DNA of 64,000 nt from SYIM01 sp041182885. GTDB lineage: Bacteria; Pseudomonadota; Gammaproteobacteria; Burkholderiales; Burkholderiaceae_E. Within the stretch, counting starts at the first letter, position 1. Each line of letters opens with the position of its first letter. The translations under genes and the position numbers were made by a program. Of this stretch, positions 8,503 to 17,646 are shown piece by piece. The notes under the pieces were generated by a model. That model made no database searches. It worked only from the letters and a program-made list of their open reading frames with translations, and had not been told where the DNA came from. Where the stretch lies: assembly GCA_049423065.1 (NCBI GenBank), contig JBMSQB010000007.1, forward strand, positions 1 to 64,000, in the 5' to 3' direction.

Positions 8503-11454
8503 ATGACCACTGCCCAAGACCCTGCCCAGGCTTCGCTCGCCAAGAGCTTTGAGCCGGGTGACATCGAAGCCCGCTGGTATCCGCTCTGGGAAGGGCGCGG
8601 CTGCTTTCGCCACCAGCCGTCGGCTTCGGCAGCCGGCAGCTACTGTATCCAGCTTCCGCCGCCCAATGTCACCGGCACGCTGCACATGGGTCATGCGTTT
8701 CAGCAAACCCTCATGGATGCGCTGATCCGCTATCACCGCATGAAGGGACTGGACACCAACTGGGTGGTGGGCACCGACCACGCCGGTATCGCCACGCAGG
8801 TGGTGGTCGAGCGGCAGCTGCAGGGCGAAGGGCTCACGCGTCACGATCTCGGTCGCGGACCGTTCCTCGACCGGGTCTGGCAATGGAAGCGGCAGTCGGG
8901 TGCCACCATCACCCGCCAGATGCGAAGGCTGGGCGCCTCGGCCAATTGGGAATACGCCGACACCGAGGGCGAGCGGGCCGGCTACTTCACCATGGATGAC
9001 ACCATGAGCGCAGCCGTGCTCGAGGTGTTTGTTCAACTGCACGAGCAGGGTCTCATCTATCGCGGCAAGCGTCTGGTGAACTGGGATCCGGTGCTGATGA
9101 CCGCAGTCTCCGACCTCGAGGTCGACAGCGAGGAGGAAAAGGGCCATCTCTGGGAAATCCGCTATCCGCTGGCCGACGGCACAGGCTCTCTCACCGTGGC
9201 CACCACCCGCCCGGAAACCATGCTGGGTGACACTGCGGTGGCAGTTCATCCGGATGATGAACGCTACCGAGCCCTGGTCGGAAAGCGGGTAAGACTTCCG
9301 CTTTGCGATCGCGACATTCCGATCATCGCCGACGACTATGTCGATCCCGCATTCGGCACGGGCTGCGTCAAGATCACGCCCGCTCATGATTTCAACGACT
9401 GGAAGATGGGCGAGCGCCACGGGCTCGCCGCCATCAGCGTGCTCACGCTCGATGCGCGTATCAACGACCAGGCGCCCGCCGCCTATCGCGGCCTTGATCG
9501 CTATGACGCCAGAAAGAAAATACTGGAGGACCTGCGCGCCGCGGATTGTCTGGTATCGGAGAAGCCGCACACGCTGATGGTGCCGCGTTCGGCGCGCACC
9601 CAGGTGGTGGTCGAGCCCATGCTCACCGACCAGTGGTTTGTCGCCATGAGCCGTCGTGATCACGGCAACACGTTCTTCCCCGGGCAGTCCATCGCAGATG
9701 TCTGCCTGCAGGTGGTCGGTGACGGGCAAATCCGCTTTTATCCCGACCATTGGACCAGCACCTACAACCACTGGCTCGAGAACATCCAGGACTGGTGCAT
9801 TTCGCGGCAACTCTGGTGGGGCCATCGCATTCCGGCCTGGTACAAGGCCGACGCGAACGGCCAGCCGATTCACGACGGCACGGTGTTTGTCGCGCGAAGC
9901 GAAGCCGATGCCCAGGCCCGGGCCCGCGCGGCGGGCTACCAGGGCGCATTGGTGCGTGACGATGACGTGCTCGACACCTGGTTCTCTTCAGCCCTGGTGC
10001 CCTTCACCTCGCTCGGTTGGCCGACACAGACCGCTGACCTGGATCGCTATCTGCCGTCAAACGTGCTGGTGACAGGCTTTGACATCATCTTCTTCTGGGT
10101 GGCCCGGATGGTGATGATGACCACCTTCTTCACCGGCAAAGTGCCTTTCCATCACGTCTACATCAATGCGATCGTGCGTGACTCCGAAGGCCAGAAAATG
10201 TCGAAGTCGAAGGGCAACACCATCGACCCGATCGATCTGGTGGACGGCATCACGCTGGAGGCGCTCCTTGAGAAGTCAACGGTTGGCCTGCTTCGGGCCG
10301 ACCACAAACAGCGCATCGACCGCTACATCCGCAGCAATTTCCCGCAAGGCATTCCGGCGTTCGGTTCCGACGCGGTGCGCTTTACCTTCGCATCGCTTGC
10401 CACCTTCGCCCGCACGCTCAACTTCGACCTCAGCCGCTGCGAGGGCTATCGAAACTTCTGCAACAAGCTCTGGAATGCCTCGCGATTCGTGCTGATGCAA
10501 ACCGAAGGGCGCGACTGCGGTTTCGAGCCCCACGAGGCGGGCGCCTGTGTCCCCGGTGGCTATCTTCACTTCAACGCGGTAGACCGCTGGATCGTCTCGG
10601 CGCTGCAGCGCACCGAAGCCGAGATCGAGCGCGCGTTGTCCGACTATCGCTTCGATCTCGCCGCGCGCGCGCTCTATGAATTTGTCTGGGACCAATACTG
10701 CGACTGGTATCTGGAGCTCGCCAAGGTCAATCTCCAGGCAGATGATCAGGCTGTGGTGCGCGCCACGCGGCGTACGCTGCTCCGCGTGCTCGAGGCGGTG
10801 CTGCGGCTCGCGCATCCCATCATTCCTTTCATCACCGAAGAGTTGTGGCAAAAGGTCGCGCCGATTGCCCAGCGCTATGGCGAACGCGGCGTGCAGAAGC
10901 TCTCCGGAGAGGCGCTTGCGCAGGCGGTGGCCGAGCAGCGCCACCTGCTCATGCAGCAGCCCTATCCGAAGAGCGAGCCCGGAAAAATCGACGAAAAGAG
11001 TGAAGCGTTCGTCAATCAGTTGAAGCAGCTGATCGATGCGTGTCGCGCCCTGCGCGGCGAAATGAATGTTTCGCCCGCGCAGAAGCTCCCGCTGATCGCA
11101 CAGGGGTCGCGCGAACGGCTGGCGGAATTCGCGCCCTACCTGAAGACGCTTGCAAAGCTCGAGGCGGTTGAAATCGTTGACGCGCTGCCCGCCGGATCGA
11201 TCGCGCCGGTGCAGATCGTTGGAGACGTTCGGCTGATGCTGCGTGTCGAGATCGATGTGGAGGCTGAACGCGCGCGCCTCGATCGGGAAATTGCCCGGGT
11301 GGCGGGCGAAGCTCAGCGCGCCGGCGCCAAGCTTGGCAACGCGAGTTTTGTCGAGCGGGCGCCCGCCAATGTGGTGGCACAGGAACGCGAACGGCTGGCC
11401 GGATTTGAGGCCTCGCTCGCGCGGCTTCACGAGCAGCGCGCCAAGCTCGGGTGA
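8503..11454 (+). CDS. valS: Valyl-tRNA synthetase
   Basis: This class I synthetase charges tRNA-Val in the cytoplasm; at about 983 residues it is slightly longer than the E. coli enzyme. The HIGH-type motif PPNVTGTLHMGHAF is near the N-terminus, the editing domain with TTRPETMLGDTAVAVHP follows, then the KMSKSKGN loop around residue 565, the anticodon-binding helices and a C-terminal coiled coil from about residue 910. Start choice: the ATG at 8503 has AAAGAG upstream; the ATG at 8488, one base into the holC stop (TGATG), would add five residues and cannot be excluded. Confidence 0.96.
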   Translation: MTTAQDPAQASLAKSFEPGDIEARWYPLWEGRGCFRHQPSASAAGSYCIQLPPPNVTGTLHMGHAFQQTLMDALIRYHRMKGLDTNWVVGTDHAGIATQVVVERQLQGEGLTRHDLGRGPFLDRVWQWKRQSGATITRQMRRLGASANWEYADTEGERAGYFTMDDTMSAAVLEVFVQLHEQGLIYRGKRLVNWDPVLMTAVSDLEVDSEEEKGHLWEIRYPLADGTGSLTVATTRPETMLGDTAVAVHPDDERYRALVGKRVRLPLCDRDIPIIADDYVDPAFGTGCVKITPAHDFNDWKMGERHGLAAISVLTLDARINDQAPAAYRGLDRYDARKKILEDLRAADCLVSEKPHTLMVPRSARTQVVVEPMLTDQWFVAMSRRDHGNTFFPGQSIADVCLQVVGDGQIRFYPDHWTSTYNHWLENIQDWCISRQLWWGHRIPAWYKADANGQPIHDGTVFVARSEADAQARARAAGYQGALVRDDDVLDTWFSSALVPFTSLGWPTQTADLDRYLPSNVLVTGFDIIFFWVARMVMMTTFFTGKVPFHHVYINAIVRDSEGQKMSKSKGNTIDPIDLVDGITLEALLEKSTVGLLRADHKQRIDRYIRSNFPQGIPAFGSDAVRFTFASLATFARTLNFDLSRCEGYRNFCNKLWNASRFVLMQTEGRDCGFEPHEAGACVPGGYLHFNAVDRWIVSALQRTEAEIERALSDYRFDLAARALYEFVWDQYCDWYLELAKVNLQADDQAVVRATRRTLLRVLEAVLRLAHPIIPFITEELWQKVAPIAQRYGERGVQKLSGEALAQAVAEQRHLLMQQPYPKSEPGKIDEKSEAFVNQLKQLIDACRALRGEMNVSPAQKLPLIAQGSRERLAEFAPYLKTLAKLEAVEIVDALPAGSIAPVQIVGDVRLMLRVEIDVEAERARLDREIARVAGEAQRAGAKLGNASFVERAPANVVAQERERLAGFEASLARLHEQRAKLG

Positions 11455-11457
11455 CCG

Positions 11458-11481
11458 GATTCGCGGGGTGCCCCGCGAATC
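11458..11481. terminator. Perfect 11-bp hairpin between convergent valS and SDR genes
   Basis: GATTCGCGGGG, a TG loop, then CCCCGCGAATC starts 3 bases after the valS stop. There is no T-run, so it is probably a bidirectional transcript-end structure rather than a full intrinsic terminator. Confidence 0.5.
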
Positions 11482-11515
11482 ACAGAAAGGCGCTCGCCGC
11501 TGGGGCGATGCGCCT

Positions 11516-12253
11516 TCAGCCCATCGACATATACCCGCCGTCCACCGCCATGACCGTGCCGGTCATGTAGCGGGCAGCGTCCGAGCACAGAAACAAAATG
11601 GGATCGGCGATTTCGGCGGGCTCGGCCCAGCGGCCAATGGGCGTGCGAGACATGATCATCGCGTTTCGCTCCGGGTTTTCGCGAGCGCCCCGAGACAGAT
11701 CGGTGATGACCCAGCCGGGCGCTACCGCGTTCACGCGAATGCCATCGGCTGCATAGGCCGCGGCGAGCGACATGGTGAGATTGCGCACCGCGCCCTTGGA
11801 TGCGGAATAGGCCGGCTGTTTGGGCCCACCGAAAAACGACATGACCGAACCAATGAACACGATGCTGCCGCGGCTCTGGGAGAGTAGCGCTCGTGCGGCC
11901 GCGCTCACCCGCATGCCGCCGTTCAGATTCACGTCAATCACGTGCGCGAACACGTCGGGATCATGTTCGGCATCGCGGCGAATCAGGCCGGCGCTGTTCA
12001 CGACCGCATCCAGCCTGGACAACCCGCCCACGAGTGCATCGACCGCTGCACGATCGGTGACGTCGAGCTGACGCAGCTCAATGCCTTCGAAGCCGGGATT
12101 CGCGCGCGCCGCCGACAGTTCCTGGTCGGTAAGACCGCAGGCAATCACGTTTGCACCCGCCTGGCGGAACGCAATGGCGGTGGCAGCGCCAATGCCGGAT
12201 GTGCCGCCCGTCACCAGGACATGGCGCCCCGAGAAGTCAAAGCTCGCTTTCAT
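11516..12253 (-). CDS. Short-chain dehydrogenase/reductase (SDR family)
   Basis: This 245-residue classical SDR is probably a cytosolic NAD(P)-dependent alcohol/ketone oxidoreductase. The cofactor motif TGGTSGIG is at residues 15-22, the NSAG motif at 86-89, the catalytic serine about 136, and Tyr149/Lys153 in YSASK. The C-terminal YMTGTVMAVDGGYMSMG is the usual family end. It is the last gene of the alaS block, 3 bases after the TusA-like gene. Substrate is unknown; FabG-like proteins and sugar dehydrogenases share the same motifs. Confidence 0.88.
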   Translation of the reverse strand: MKASFDFSGRHVLVTGGTSGIGAATAIAFRQAGANVIACGLTDQELSAARANPGFEGIELRQLDVTDRAAVDALVGGLSRLDAVVNSAGLIRRDAEHDPDVFAHVIDVNLNGGMRVSAAARALLSQSRGSIVFIGSVMSFFGGPKQPAYSASKGAVRNLTMSLAAAYAADGIRVNAVAPGWVITDLSRGARENPERNAMIMSRTPIGRWAEPAEIADPILFLCSDAARYMTGTVMAVDGGYMSMG

Positions 12254-12256
12254 GGG

Positions 12257-12499
12257 CTATCGCCTCTGAAGAAAAAAAGTCCATTGCCGGTCGTGCTCGT
12301 CGACGCGCAGCAGCGAGTGTCCTGTTTGCCGCGCAAACGCCTCGAAGTCGCGCTTCGAACCCGGGTCGGTCGACACCACCTTCAGCACCTGGCCACTGCC
12401 CAGATCGGTGAGCGCCTTCTTGGCCCGCAGAATCGGCAGCGGACAGTTGAGTCCGCGCGCATCCACTTCGCGATCACAGGAAATTGCTTCATCAGCCAT
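12257..12499 (-). CDS. TusA-family sulfurtransferase-like protein
   Basis: This 80-residue protein has the TusA/SirA fold pattern: DARGLNCPLPILRAKKAL, with the conserved cysteine and CPxP motif around residue 19, and a second half (VLKVVSTDPGSKRDFEAFAR) typical of the family. Such proteins pass persulfide sulfur in tRNA thiolation or other sulfur transfer. No tusBCD genes are nearby, so this is more likely a stand-alone carrier. It sits 29 bases after the chrA C-half gene and 3 bases before the SDR. Confidence 0.88.
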   Translation of the reverse strand: MADEAISCDREVDARGLNCPLPILRAKKALTDLGSGQVLKVVSTDPGSKRDFEAFARQTGHSLLRVDEHDRQWTFFLQRR

Positions 12500-12528
12500 A
12501 CCACACCCTCATCAATCGACACATTCCA

Positions 12529-13056
12529 TCAAGGCAGAACCCAGGGCCCCAGCGCTGCGCCCAGCGCAATCAGCCAGAGGGGATTCAACTTCGACACCAG
12601 ACACACCAGCACGGTGACGACGCAAAGCGCTGCGAGCGCCCAGTGCGTCACCGCACCCTCCGCAATCACCCAGCCCGCTGACAGGGTGAGCCCCACCGCA
12701 AGCGGCGACAGGCCCAGCCGGATGGCACGAACCGCACGCGTATCGAGGTTGCCGCTTCGCCAGCGGTTCGCATGATAGGTGATGACGCTGGACGGCACGA
12801 GCAATCCCAGCGTCGCGAGCACGGCTCCCACCAGCCCGGCAGTCTGCCACCCCAGCAGCGTGACGAACAGGACGTTGGGCCCGGGCACCGCCTGGGCCAC
12901 GGCAATCGCTTCGCTGAACTGCGCGGCAGTGAGCAGCCCCTTCTCGTCGACCATGTAGCGGCTGATGTCGGGCACCATCGAGACCGCGCCGCCGACCGCA
13001 ATCGCCGAGAGCATCGCGAAGTGCGCAAGCATCTCCAGCTGATCCCAGAAAGTCAT
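12529..13056 (-). CDS. Chromate transporter ChrA half-protein (second subunit)
   Basis: This 175-residue membrane protein with about five or six hydrophobic segments corresponds to one half of the CHR (chromate ion transporter) family. The motif AQAVPGPNVLFVTLLGWQ is the conserved PGP signature of each half, and GGAVSMVPDISRYMVDE precedes it. It forms an adjacent gene pair with the other half (4-base ATGA overlap), the arrangement called short-chain CHR, where both products are needed. Whether the substrate is chromate or another oxyanion is not shown by sequence. Confidence 0.88.
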   Translation of the reverse strand: MTFWDQLEMLAHFAMLSAIAVGGAVSMVPDISRYMVDEKGLLTAAQFSEAIAVAQAVPGPNVLFVTLLGWQTAGLVGAVLATLGLLVPSSVITYHANRWRSGNLDTRAVRAIRLGLSPLAVGLTLSAGWVIAEGAVTHWALAALCVVTVLVCLVSKLNPLWLIALGAALGPWVLP

Positions 13057-13715
13057 GGCGACTTCCCCTCTTTCCACCAGGCAAGCAGCACCGCAATCGG
13101 GACGGTGAGCGCAAGCACCTGCAGCAAGGGCCAGCGAAGAAGCGCGAGCCCGATGAAACCCGCGAGCCCGAACGCGAGCCACGGCCAGCGCCGGCGCTGC
13201 GCCCACGCGAGCTTGAGCGCCATTGCAATGATGAGACCCGCGGCCACCGCGGCCATGCCAGACAGCGCCTTCTGCACCGCCGGCACACTCACAAATTGCG
13301 AATACACCAGGCCCGCGGTCAGCACGATGACAGCTGGAAACAGGACGAGACCGGTGACCGCAACCACCGAGCCCCGCCAGCCGAAATAGCGGTGACCGAC
13401 GATGATGCCCACGTTGATGATGTTGGGGCCGGGCAGCAACTGACCGAAAGCGAGTACCTCCAGGAACTCTTCCCGACTCAGCCAGCGGCGATCGTCGACG
13501 AGCGTGCGCTGGGCCCAGGGCAATACGCCGCCAAAGCCGTGCAGCGCGAGGGTCGTGAAAGCGACAAACAGATCGGCGAGCGTCCGGGGAGCGGGGCGCT
13601 CGTGCGCGGGCGCGGGCTCGGCGGCGGCGTTGTCGGCGGCGGCGTTCTGGTCCGGCCGCTGTGCGGGCCGGGATTCCGCTGTCTTGCCATCGGGCGGTTG
13701 AGCGCCGACGGTCAT
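13053..13715 (-). CDS. Chromate transporter ChrA half-protein (first subunit)
   Basis: This 220-residue CHR-family half has a polar N-terminal tail of about 45 residues rich in Ala, Pro and charged residues, then LADLFVAFTTLALHGFGGV, the conserved start of the CHR domain, and FGQLLPGPNIINVGIIVG with the PGP signature. About five membrane segments follow. The ATG at 13715 overlaps the MFS stop (ATGA), and its own stop overlaps the next half-gene. The long polar tail is unusual; a start at a later codon has no better support. Confidence 0.86.
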   Translation of the reverse strand: MTVGAQPPDGKTAESRPAQRPDQNAAADNAAAEPAPAHERPAPRTLADLFVAFTTLALHGFGGVLPWAQRTLVDDRRWLSREEFLEVLAFGQLLPGPNIINVGIIVGHRYFGWRGSVVAVTGLVLFPAVIVLTAGLVYSQFVSVPAVQKALSGMAAVAAGLIIAMALKLAWAQRRRWPWLAFGLAGFIGLALLRWPLLQVLALTVPIAVLLAWWKEGKSP

Positions 13716-14908
13716 ATCGGCCCCTTCCGGTCGGTGCCACGGGCCACATAGAACAGGCTCCCGCCCAGAAGCAGCGCCATGCCCCAGAACAAGGTCGCCA
13801 CACCAAACACGCCCCCAATTGCACCGAACGCGCCGGGCAGCAGGGTCTGCGTTCCATTCACCAGCACCATCCTGAGACCCACCGCCTCGCCCGTGCGATC
13901 GGGCGGCGCGAGCCGGTGCAAAAGCGACAGGACGATGGGCTGCGACACACCCAACCCCATTCCGAGCACAAACGACAGCAACATCATGACCGGCAGCGAT
14001 TCGGTGAGCGGATAGAGGAGATAGATGATGCCGCCCACGACATGCGACGCGAGAATCATTGGCCATTCGGGCACCCGCCTCGCGAGCCAGGGCACCGCGA
14101 CCCGGATGACGAAGGTGGCAGCCGAGTAGGAGGCCAGCAGAATGCCGATGGCGGATGCCGACATGCCGATCGCAGAGCCGTAGATCGGAACAACGAACTG
14201 GTGCACATCCCAGGCGGCCGAGATCACACCCACCGACAGATAGACCTTGCGCAGCGCCGGGTCGCGCAGCAGATCGAACACGCTCTGCTCACCCTCCGAC
14301 TCGCGCGAGCCGCCCGCGAGGCGCGGTCGCTCCTCGAACTTCACCCTGCTCAGCCACCATGCCGTGCCAAGCGGCAGCAGCAGCAGTGCGAAAAACGCCG
14401 CCCGGAAGCCGGCTAAATCGATGATCGGCCCCACCAGCAGCGGACCGATGAACGATGAAATGGAGAAGCCAACCGACAGCAGTCCGAAATTGGTGGCCCG
14501 CGCCGCAGGCCCGCCCAACTCGCCGCCCAGCTTCTGAATGGCGACGTTGATCCCCATGAACCCCAGGCCGGTGGCGGTGCTGGCCAGAAAGAGCGAGCCC
14601 ACCTCCCATGAAAGTGCCGGCGCAAGAATGGCCACTGCGAGCACAGCCAGGCCCCAGAACATGGGCTTGCGGGTGCCGATACGGTCGACCAGTCGGCCAG
14701 CCGGCACCGACAGCACCATCGGGAGCAGCCCGAAGAACGCCATGAGCAGCCCGATGGTGAACGCCGAGGCGCCAAGCTCGATGCCCCCCAGCGTGACTGC
14801 GATCCTGCAACCCACCAGCGCTGCATGCGACAGTACCGACATCCCGACCAGCGTCAGGAGCACACGGCGGTGCCCCGACCCCGGATCGGCGCTGGCGCTG
14901 TCAGTCAT
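13712..14908 (-). CDS. Major facilitator superfamily permease
   Basis: This 398-residue inner-membrane protein has 12 predicted helices. Signature A between helices 2 and 3 (GRLVDRIGTRKPMFWG) and a second, weaker copy in the C-terminal half mark it as an MFS transporter. A central cytoplasmic loop (about 195-220) is acidic and charged. The length and multidrug-type pattern suggest a proton-driven exporter, but no substrate can be assigned. It lies between alaS (one shared base, TGATG) and the chrA pair. Confidence 0.88.
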   Translation of the reverse strand: MTDSASADPGSGHRRVLLTLVGMSVLSHAALVGCRIAVTLGGIELGASAFTIGLLMAFFGLLPMVLSVPAGRLVDRIGTRKPMFWGLAVLAVAILAPALSWEVGSLFLASTATGLGFMGINVAIQKLGGELGGPAARATNFGLLSVGFSISSFIGPLLVGPIIDLAGFRAAFFALLLLPLGTAWWLSRVKFEERPRLAGGSRESEGEQSVFDLLRDPALRKVYLSVGVISAAWDVHQFVVPIYGSAIGMSASAIGILLASYSAATFVIRVAVPWLARRVPEWPMILASHVVGGIIYLLYPLTESLPVMMLLSFVLGMGLGVSQPIVLSLLHRLAPPDRTGEAVGLRMVLVNGTQTLLPGAFGAIGGVFGVATLFWGMALLLGGSLFYVARGTDRKGPI

Positions 14909-17526
14909 CAGCCGCGGGCAGCCACCCAGCCCGAGACGCTGGCAAGCGCTGCCGGCAGCTGATCGGGGAGCGTGCCGCCAGCCTGCGCCATATCCGGGCG
15001 GCCCCCGCCCTTGCCTCCCACCTGCTGGGCCACGTGGTTGACGAGATCACCCGCCTTCACCCGACCGGTGACATCGGCCGTCACACCGGCAATGAGGCTC
15101 ACCTTGCCGCCATCGACCGCGGCCAGCACGATGGCTGCGGTGCGCAGTTTGGATTTCAGCTGGTCGACCGTGTCGCGCAGCACCTTGACGTCGGCCCCCT
15201 CAAGCGTTGCCGCCAGCACCTTGATGCCGTTGACCTCCACTGCGCTTGCCGCCAGGTCGTCGCCCTGGGAGGAGGCAAGCCTGGACTTGAGCCGCGCGAC
15301 CTCTTTTTCGAGCGCGCGCACCGAATCGAGAACCTGCGCGAGCTTGGCAGGCACCTCGGTTGCAGACACCTTGAGTGCGCCCGCTGCGCTGCCCAGCGTG
15401 GCCGAGGCCTCCTGGATCCAGGCGAGCGCGTTGTCGCCGGTGACCGCCTCAACCCGGCGGATGCCTGCTGCGACGCCTGATTCCGCAACGATCTTGAATG
15501 GTCCGATATCACCGGTTCTGCGCACATGCGTGCCGCCGCACAATTCTCGGGACGAGCCGATGTCGAGCACCCGAACCGTGTCGCCGTATTTTTCGCCGAA
15601 GAGCGCCATGGCACCCGCACGAACCGCGTCGTCAAACCCCATGACCCGCGCCTCGGTCGCCGCGTTGGAAAGAATCTCGTCGTTCACGCGAGACTCGACC
15701 TGACGGATCTCGTCGTCGGTGACCGGTGCATGGTGGGAAAAATCGAAACGCGTGCGCTCGGCATCCACCAGCGAGCCCTTCTGCTGAACATGGGCGCCCA
15801 GCACCTCGCGCAAGGCCTTGTGCATCAGATGGGTGGCTGAATGGTTGCGCACGGTACGCCCGCGCCGCACGGTATCGACCTGAGCGGTGAGCGTATCGCC
15901 CACGGCCAGGCGCCCGGCCATCAGCGTGCCGTGATGACCGAACACATCGGCCTGGATCTTGCGCGTGTCTTCCACCGCAAATCGTGTGGCGTTGTCAGCC
16001 GAGCGGAGCAGGCCCGCATCGCCCACCTGGCCGCCCGACTCGGCATAGAACGGCGTGCGATCAAGCACCACGACCGCCTGCTCGCCTGCCGAGACCGATG
16101 GCGCGGCCACGCCGTCCAGATAGAGCGCGAGTACCCGCGCCTGGGCCACCTCAAGGTGCTCGTAGCCATCAAAGCGCGTCTGCTCGCCACTGTATTCGAG
16201 TCCGGCCGCCATGCGGAATTTGCCGGCGGCGCGCGCCTGCTCCCGCTGGCGCTCCATCGCCACCTCGAAGCCCGCTTCATCAACCGTGACCCCGCGCTCG
16301 CGACAGACATCGGCGGTGAGATCCAGCGGAAAACCATAGGTGTCGTAGAGCCTGAAAGCGGTGTCGCCGTCGAGCAGCTTTGCGCCACCACCCAGCGCCT
16401 GCTCGAGAATGGCCATGCCATGCGCGAGCGTCTCGCCGAAGCGCTCTTCTTCCTGGCGCAGCACATCGGCCACCCGCTCGCGCGCCGCGGTGAGTTCGGG
16501 ATAGGCACTCCCCATGACCGCATCCAGCTCCGCCACCAGGCGGTGAAAGAACGGGCTCGACTGCCCCAGCTTGTGGCCATGCCGAAGCGCCCGCCGGATG
16601 ATCCGGCGGAGCACGTACCCGCGCCCCTCGTTACCCGGAATGACGCCGTCGACGATCAGGAAGGAGCAGGCGCGGATATGGTCGGCGATGACACGCAGCG
16701 ACGGATTGGCAAGATCGGTGCAGCCGGTTTCGCGCGCGGCGGCACGAATGAGGTCCTGGAACAGATCGATTTCATAGTTGCTGTGCACATGCTGCAGCAC
16801 CGCCGCGATGCGCTCGAGCCCCATGCCGGTGTCCACGCAGGGCTTGGGAAGCGGAGTGAGTGTTCCCGCCTCGTCGCGCTCGAACTGCATGAACACCAGG
16901 TTCCAGATCTCGATGTAGCGGTCGCCGTCCGCTTCGGGCGAACCCGGGGGCCCACCCCAGATGCCGGGCCCGTGGTCATAGAAAATTTCCGAACACGGGC
17001 CGCAGGGGCCGGTGTCGGCCATCTGCCAGAAATTGTCGGATGCGTAGCGCGCGCCCTTGTTGTCGCCGATACGCACGATACGCTCGGTCGGCACGCCGAT
17101 TTCCTTCGCCCAGATATCGAAGGCCTCGTCGTCTTCGGCATAAACGGTGATCCAGAGCCGCTCTTTGGGCAGCGCATAGACCCCGGTGAGGAGCTCCCAG
17201 GCGAAACGGATTGCGTCGCGCTTGAAATAATCGCCAAACGAGAAGTTGCCCAGCATCTCGAAAAACGTGTGATGACGCGCGGTGTAGCCCACGTTTTCGA
17301 GGTCGTTGTGCTTGCCCCCCGCACGGACACTGCGCTGCGACGTGGTGGCGCGACGGTAGTTTCGATGCTCCTTGCCCAGGAACACGTCCTTGAACTGCAC
17401 CATGCCGCTGTTGGTGAAAAGCAGCGTGGGGTCGTTGCCCGGCACGAGCGGGCTGGAGGCCACGATGGTGTGGCCCTTCGACTCAAAATAACGCAGGAAT
17501 TTTTCTCGGATATCGGCCGACTTCAT
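14908..17526 (-). CDS. alaS: Alanyl-tRNA synthetase
   Basis: This 872-residue class II synthetase charges tRNA-Ala. The N-terminal aminoacylation domain carries FTNSGMVQFKDVFLG and HHTFFEMLGNFSFGDYFKR; the editing domain contains NHSATHLMHKALREVLG and CGGTHVRRTGDIG, which hold zinc ligands. A coiled segment and the C-Ala domain (RPDMAQAGG near the end) complete it. It heads a six-gene minus-strand run and is divergent from the CoA-transferase gene across 120 bases. Confidence 0.96.
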   Translation of the reverse strand: MKSADIREKFLRYFESKGHTIVASSPLVPGNDPTLLFTNSGMVQFKDVFLGKEHRNYRRATTSQRSVRAGGKHNDLENVGYTARHHTFFEMLGNFSFGDYFKRDAIRFAWELLTGVYALPKERLWITVYAEDDEAFDIWAKEIGVPTERIVRIGDNKGARYASDNFWQMADTGPCGPCSEIFYDHGPGIWGGPPGSPEADGDRYIEIWNLVFMQFERDEAGTLTPLPKPCVDTGMGLERIAAVLQHVHSNYEIDLFQDLIRAAARETGCTDLANPSLRVIADHIRACSFLIVDGVIPGNEGRGYVLRRIIRRALRHGHKLGQSSPFFHRLVAELDAVMGSAYPELTAARERVADVLRQEEERFGETLAHGMAILEQALGGGAKLLDGDTAFRLYDTYGFPLDLTADVCRERGVTVDEAGFEVAMERQREQARAAGKFRMAAGLEYSGEQTRFDGYEHLEVAQARVLALYLDGVAAPSVSAGEQAVVVLDRTPFYAESGGQVGDAGLLRSADNATRFAVEDTRKIQADVFGHHGTLMAGRLAVGDTLTAQVDTVRRGRTVRNHSATHLMHKALREVLGAHVQQKGSLVDAERTRFDFSHHAPVTDDEIRQVESRVNDEILSNAATEARVMGFDDAVRAGAMALFGEKYGDTVRVLDIGSSRELCGGTHVRRTGDIGPFKIVAESGVAAGIRRVEAVTGDNALAWIQEASATLGSAAGALKVSATEVPAKLAQVLDSVRALEKEVARLKSRLASSQGDDLAASAVEVNGIKVLAATLEGADVKVLRDTVDQLKSKLRTAAIVLAAVDGGKVSLIAGVTADVTGRVKAGDLVNHVAQQVGGKGGGRPDMAQAGGTLPDQLPAALASVSGWVAARG

Positions 17527-17646
17527 GGTGAGCCCGGTTCAAAGTGCGCAACCCTCCATTTTACGTTGCGCCATGGAATCCTGTAATTTTCGCCCCGCTC
17601 CCCCGGGCAGCCGCCCGCCGCATCGTTGCTCAACACGGACATTCCC

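Noticed and set aside
8449..9873. Open frame antisense to valS
   Set aside because: Same reason: shadow of a conserved synthetase in GC-rich DNA.
15841..17586. Open frame antisense to alaS (581 codons)
   Set aside because: alaS on the other strand carries all synthetase motifs; the antisense product has none.
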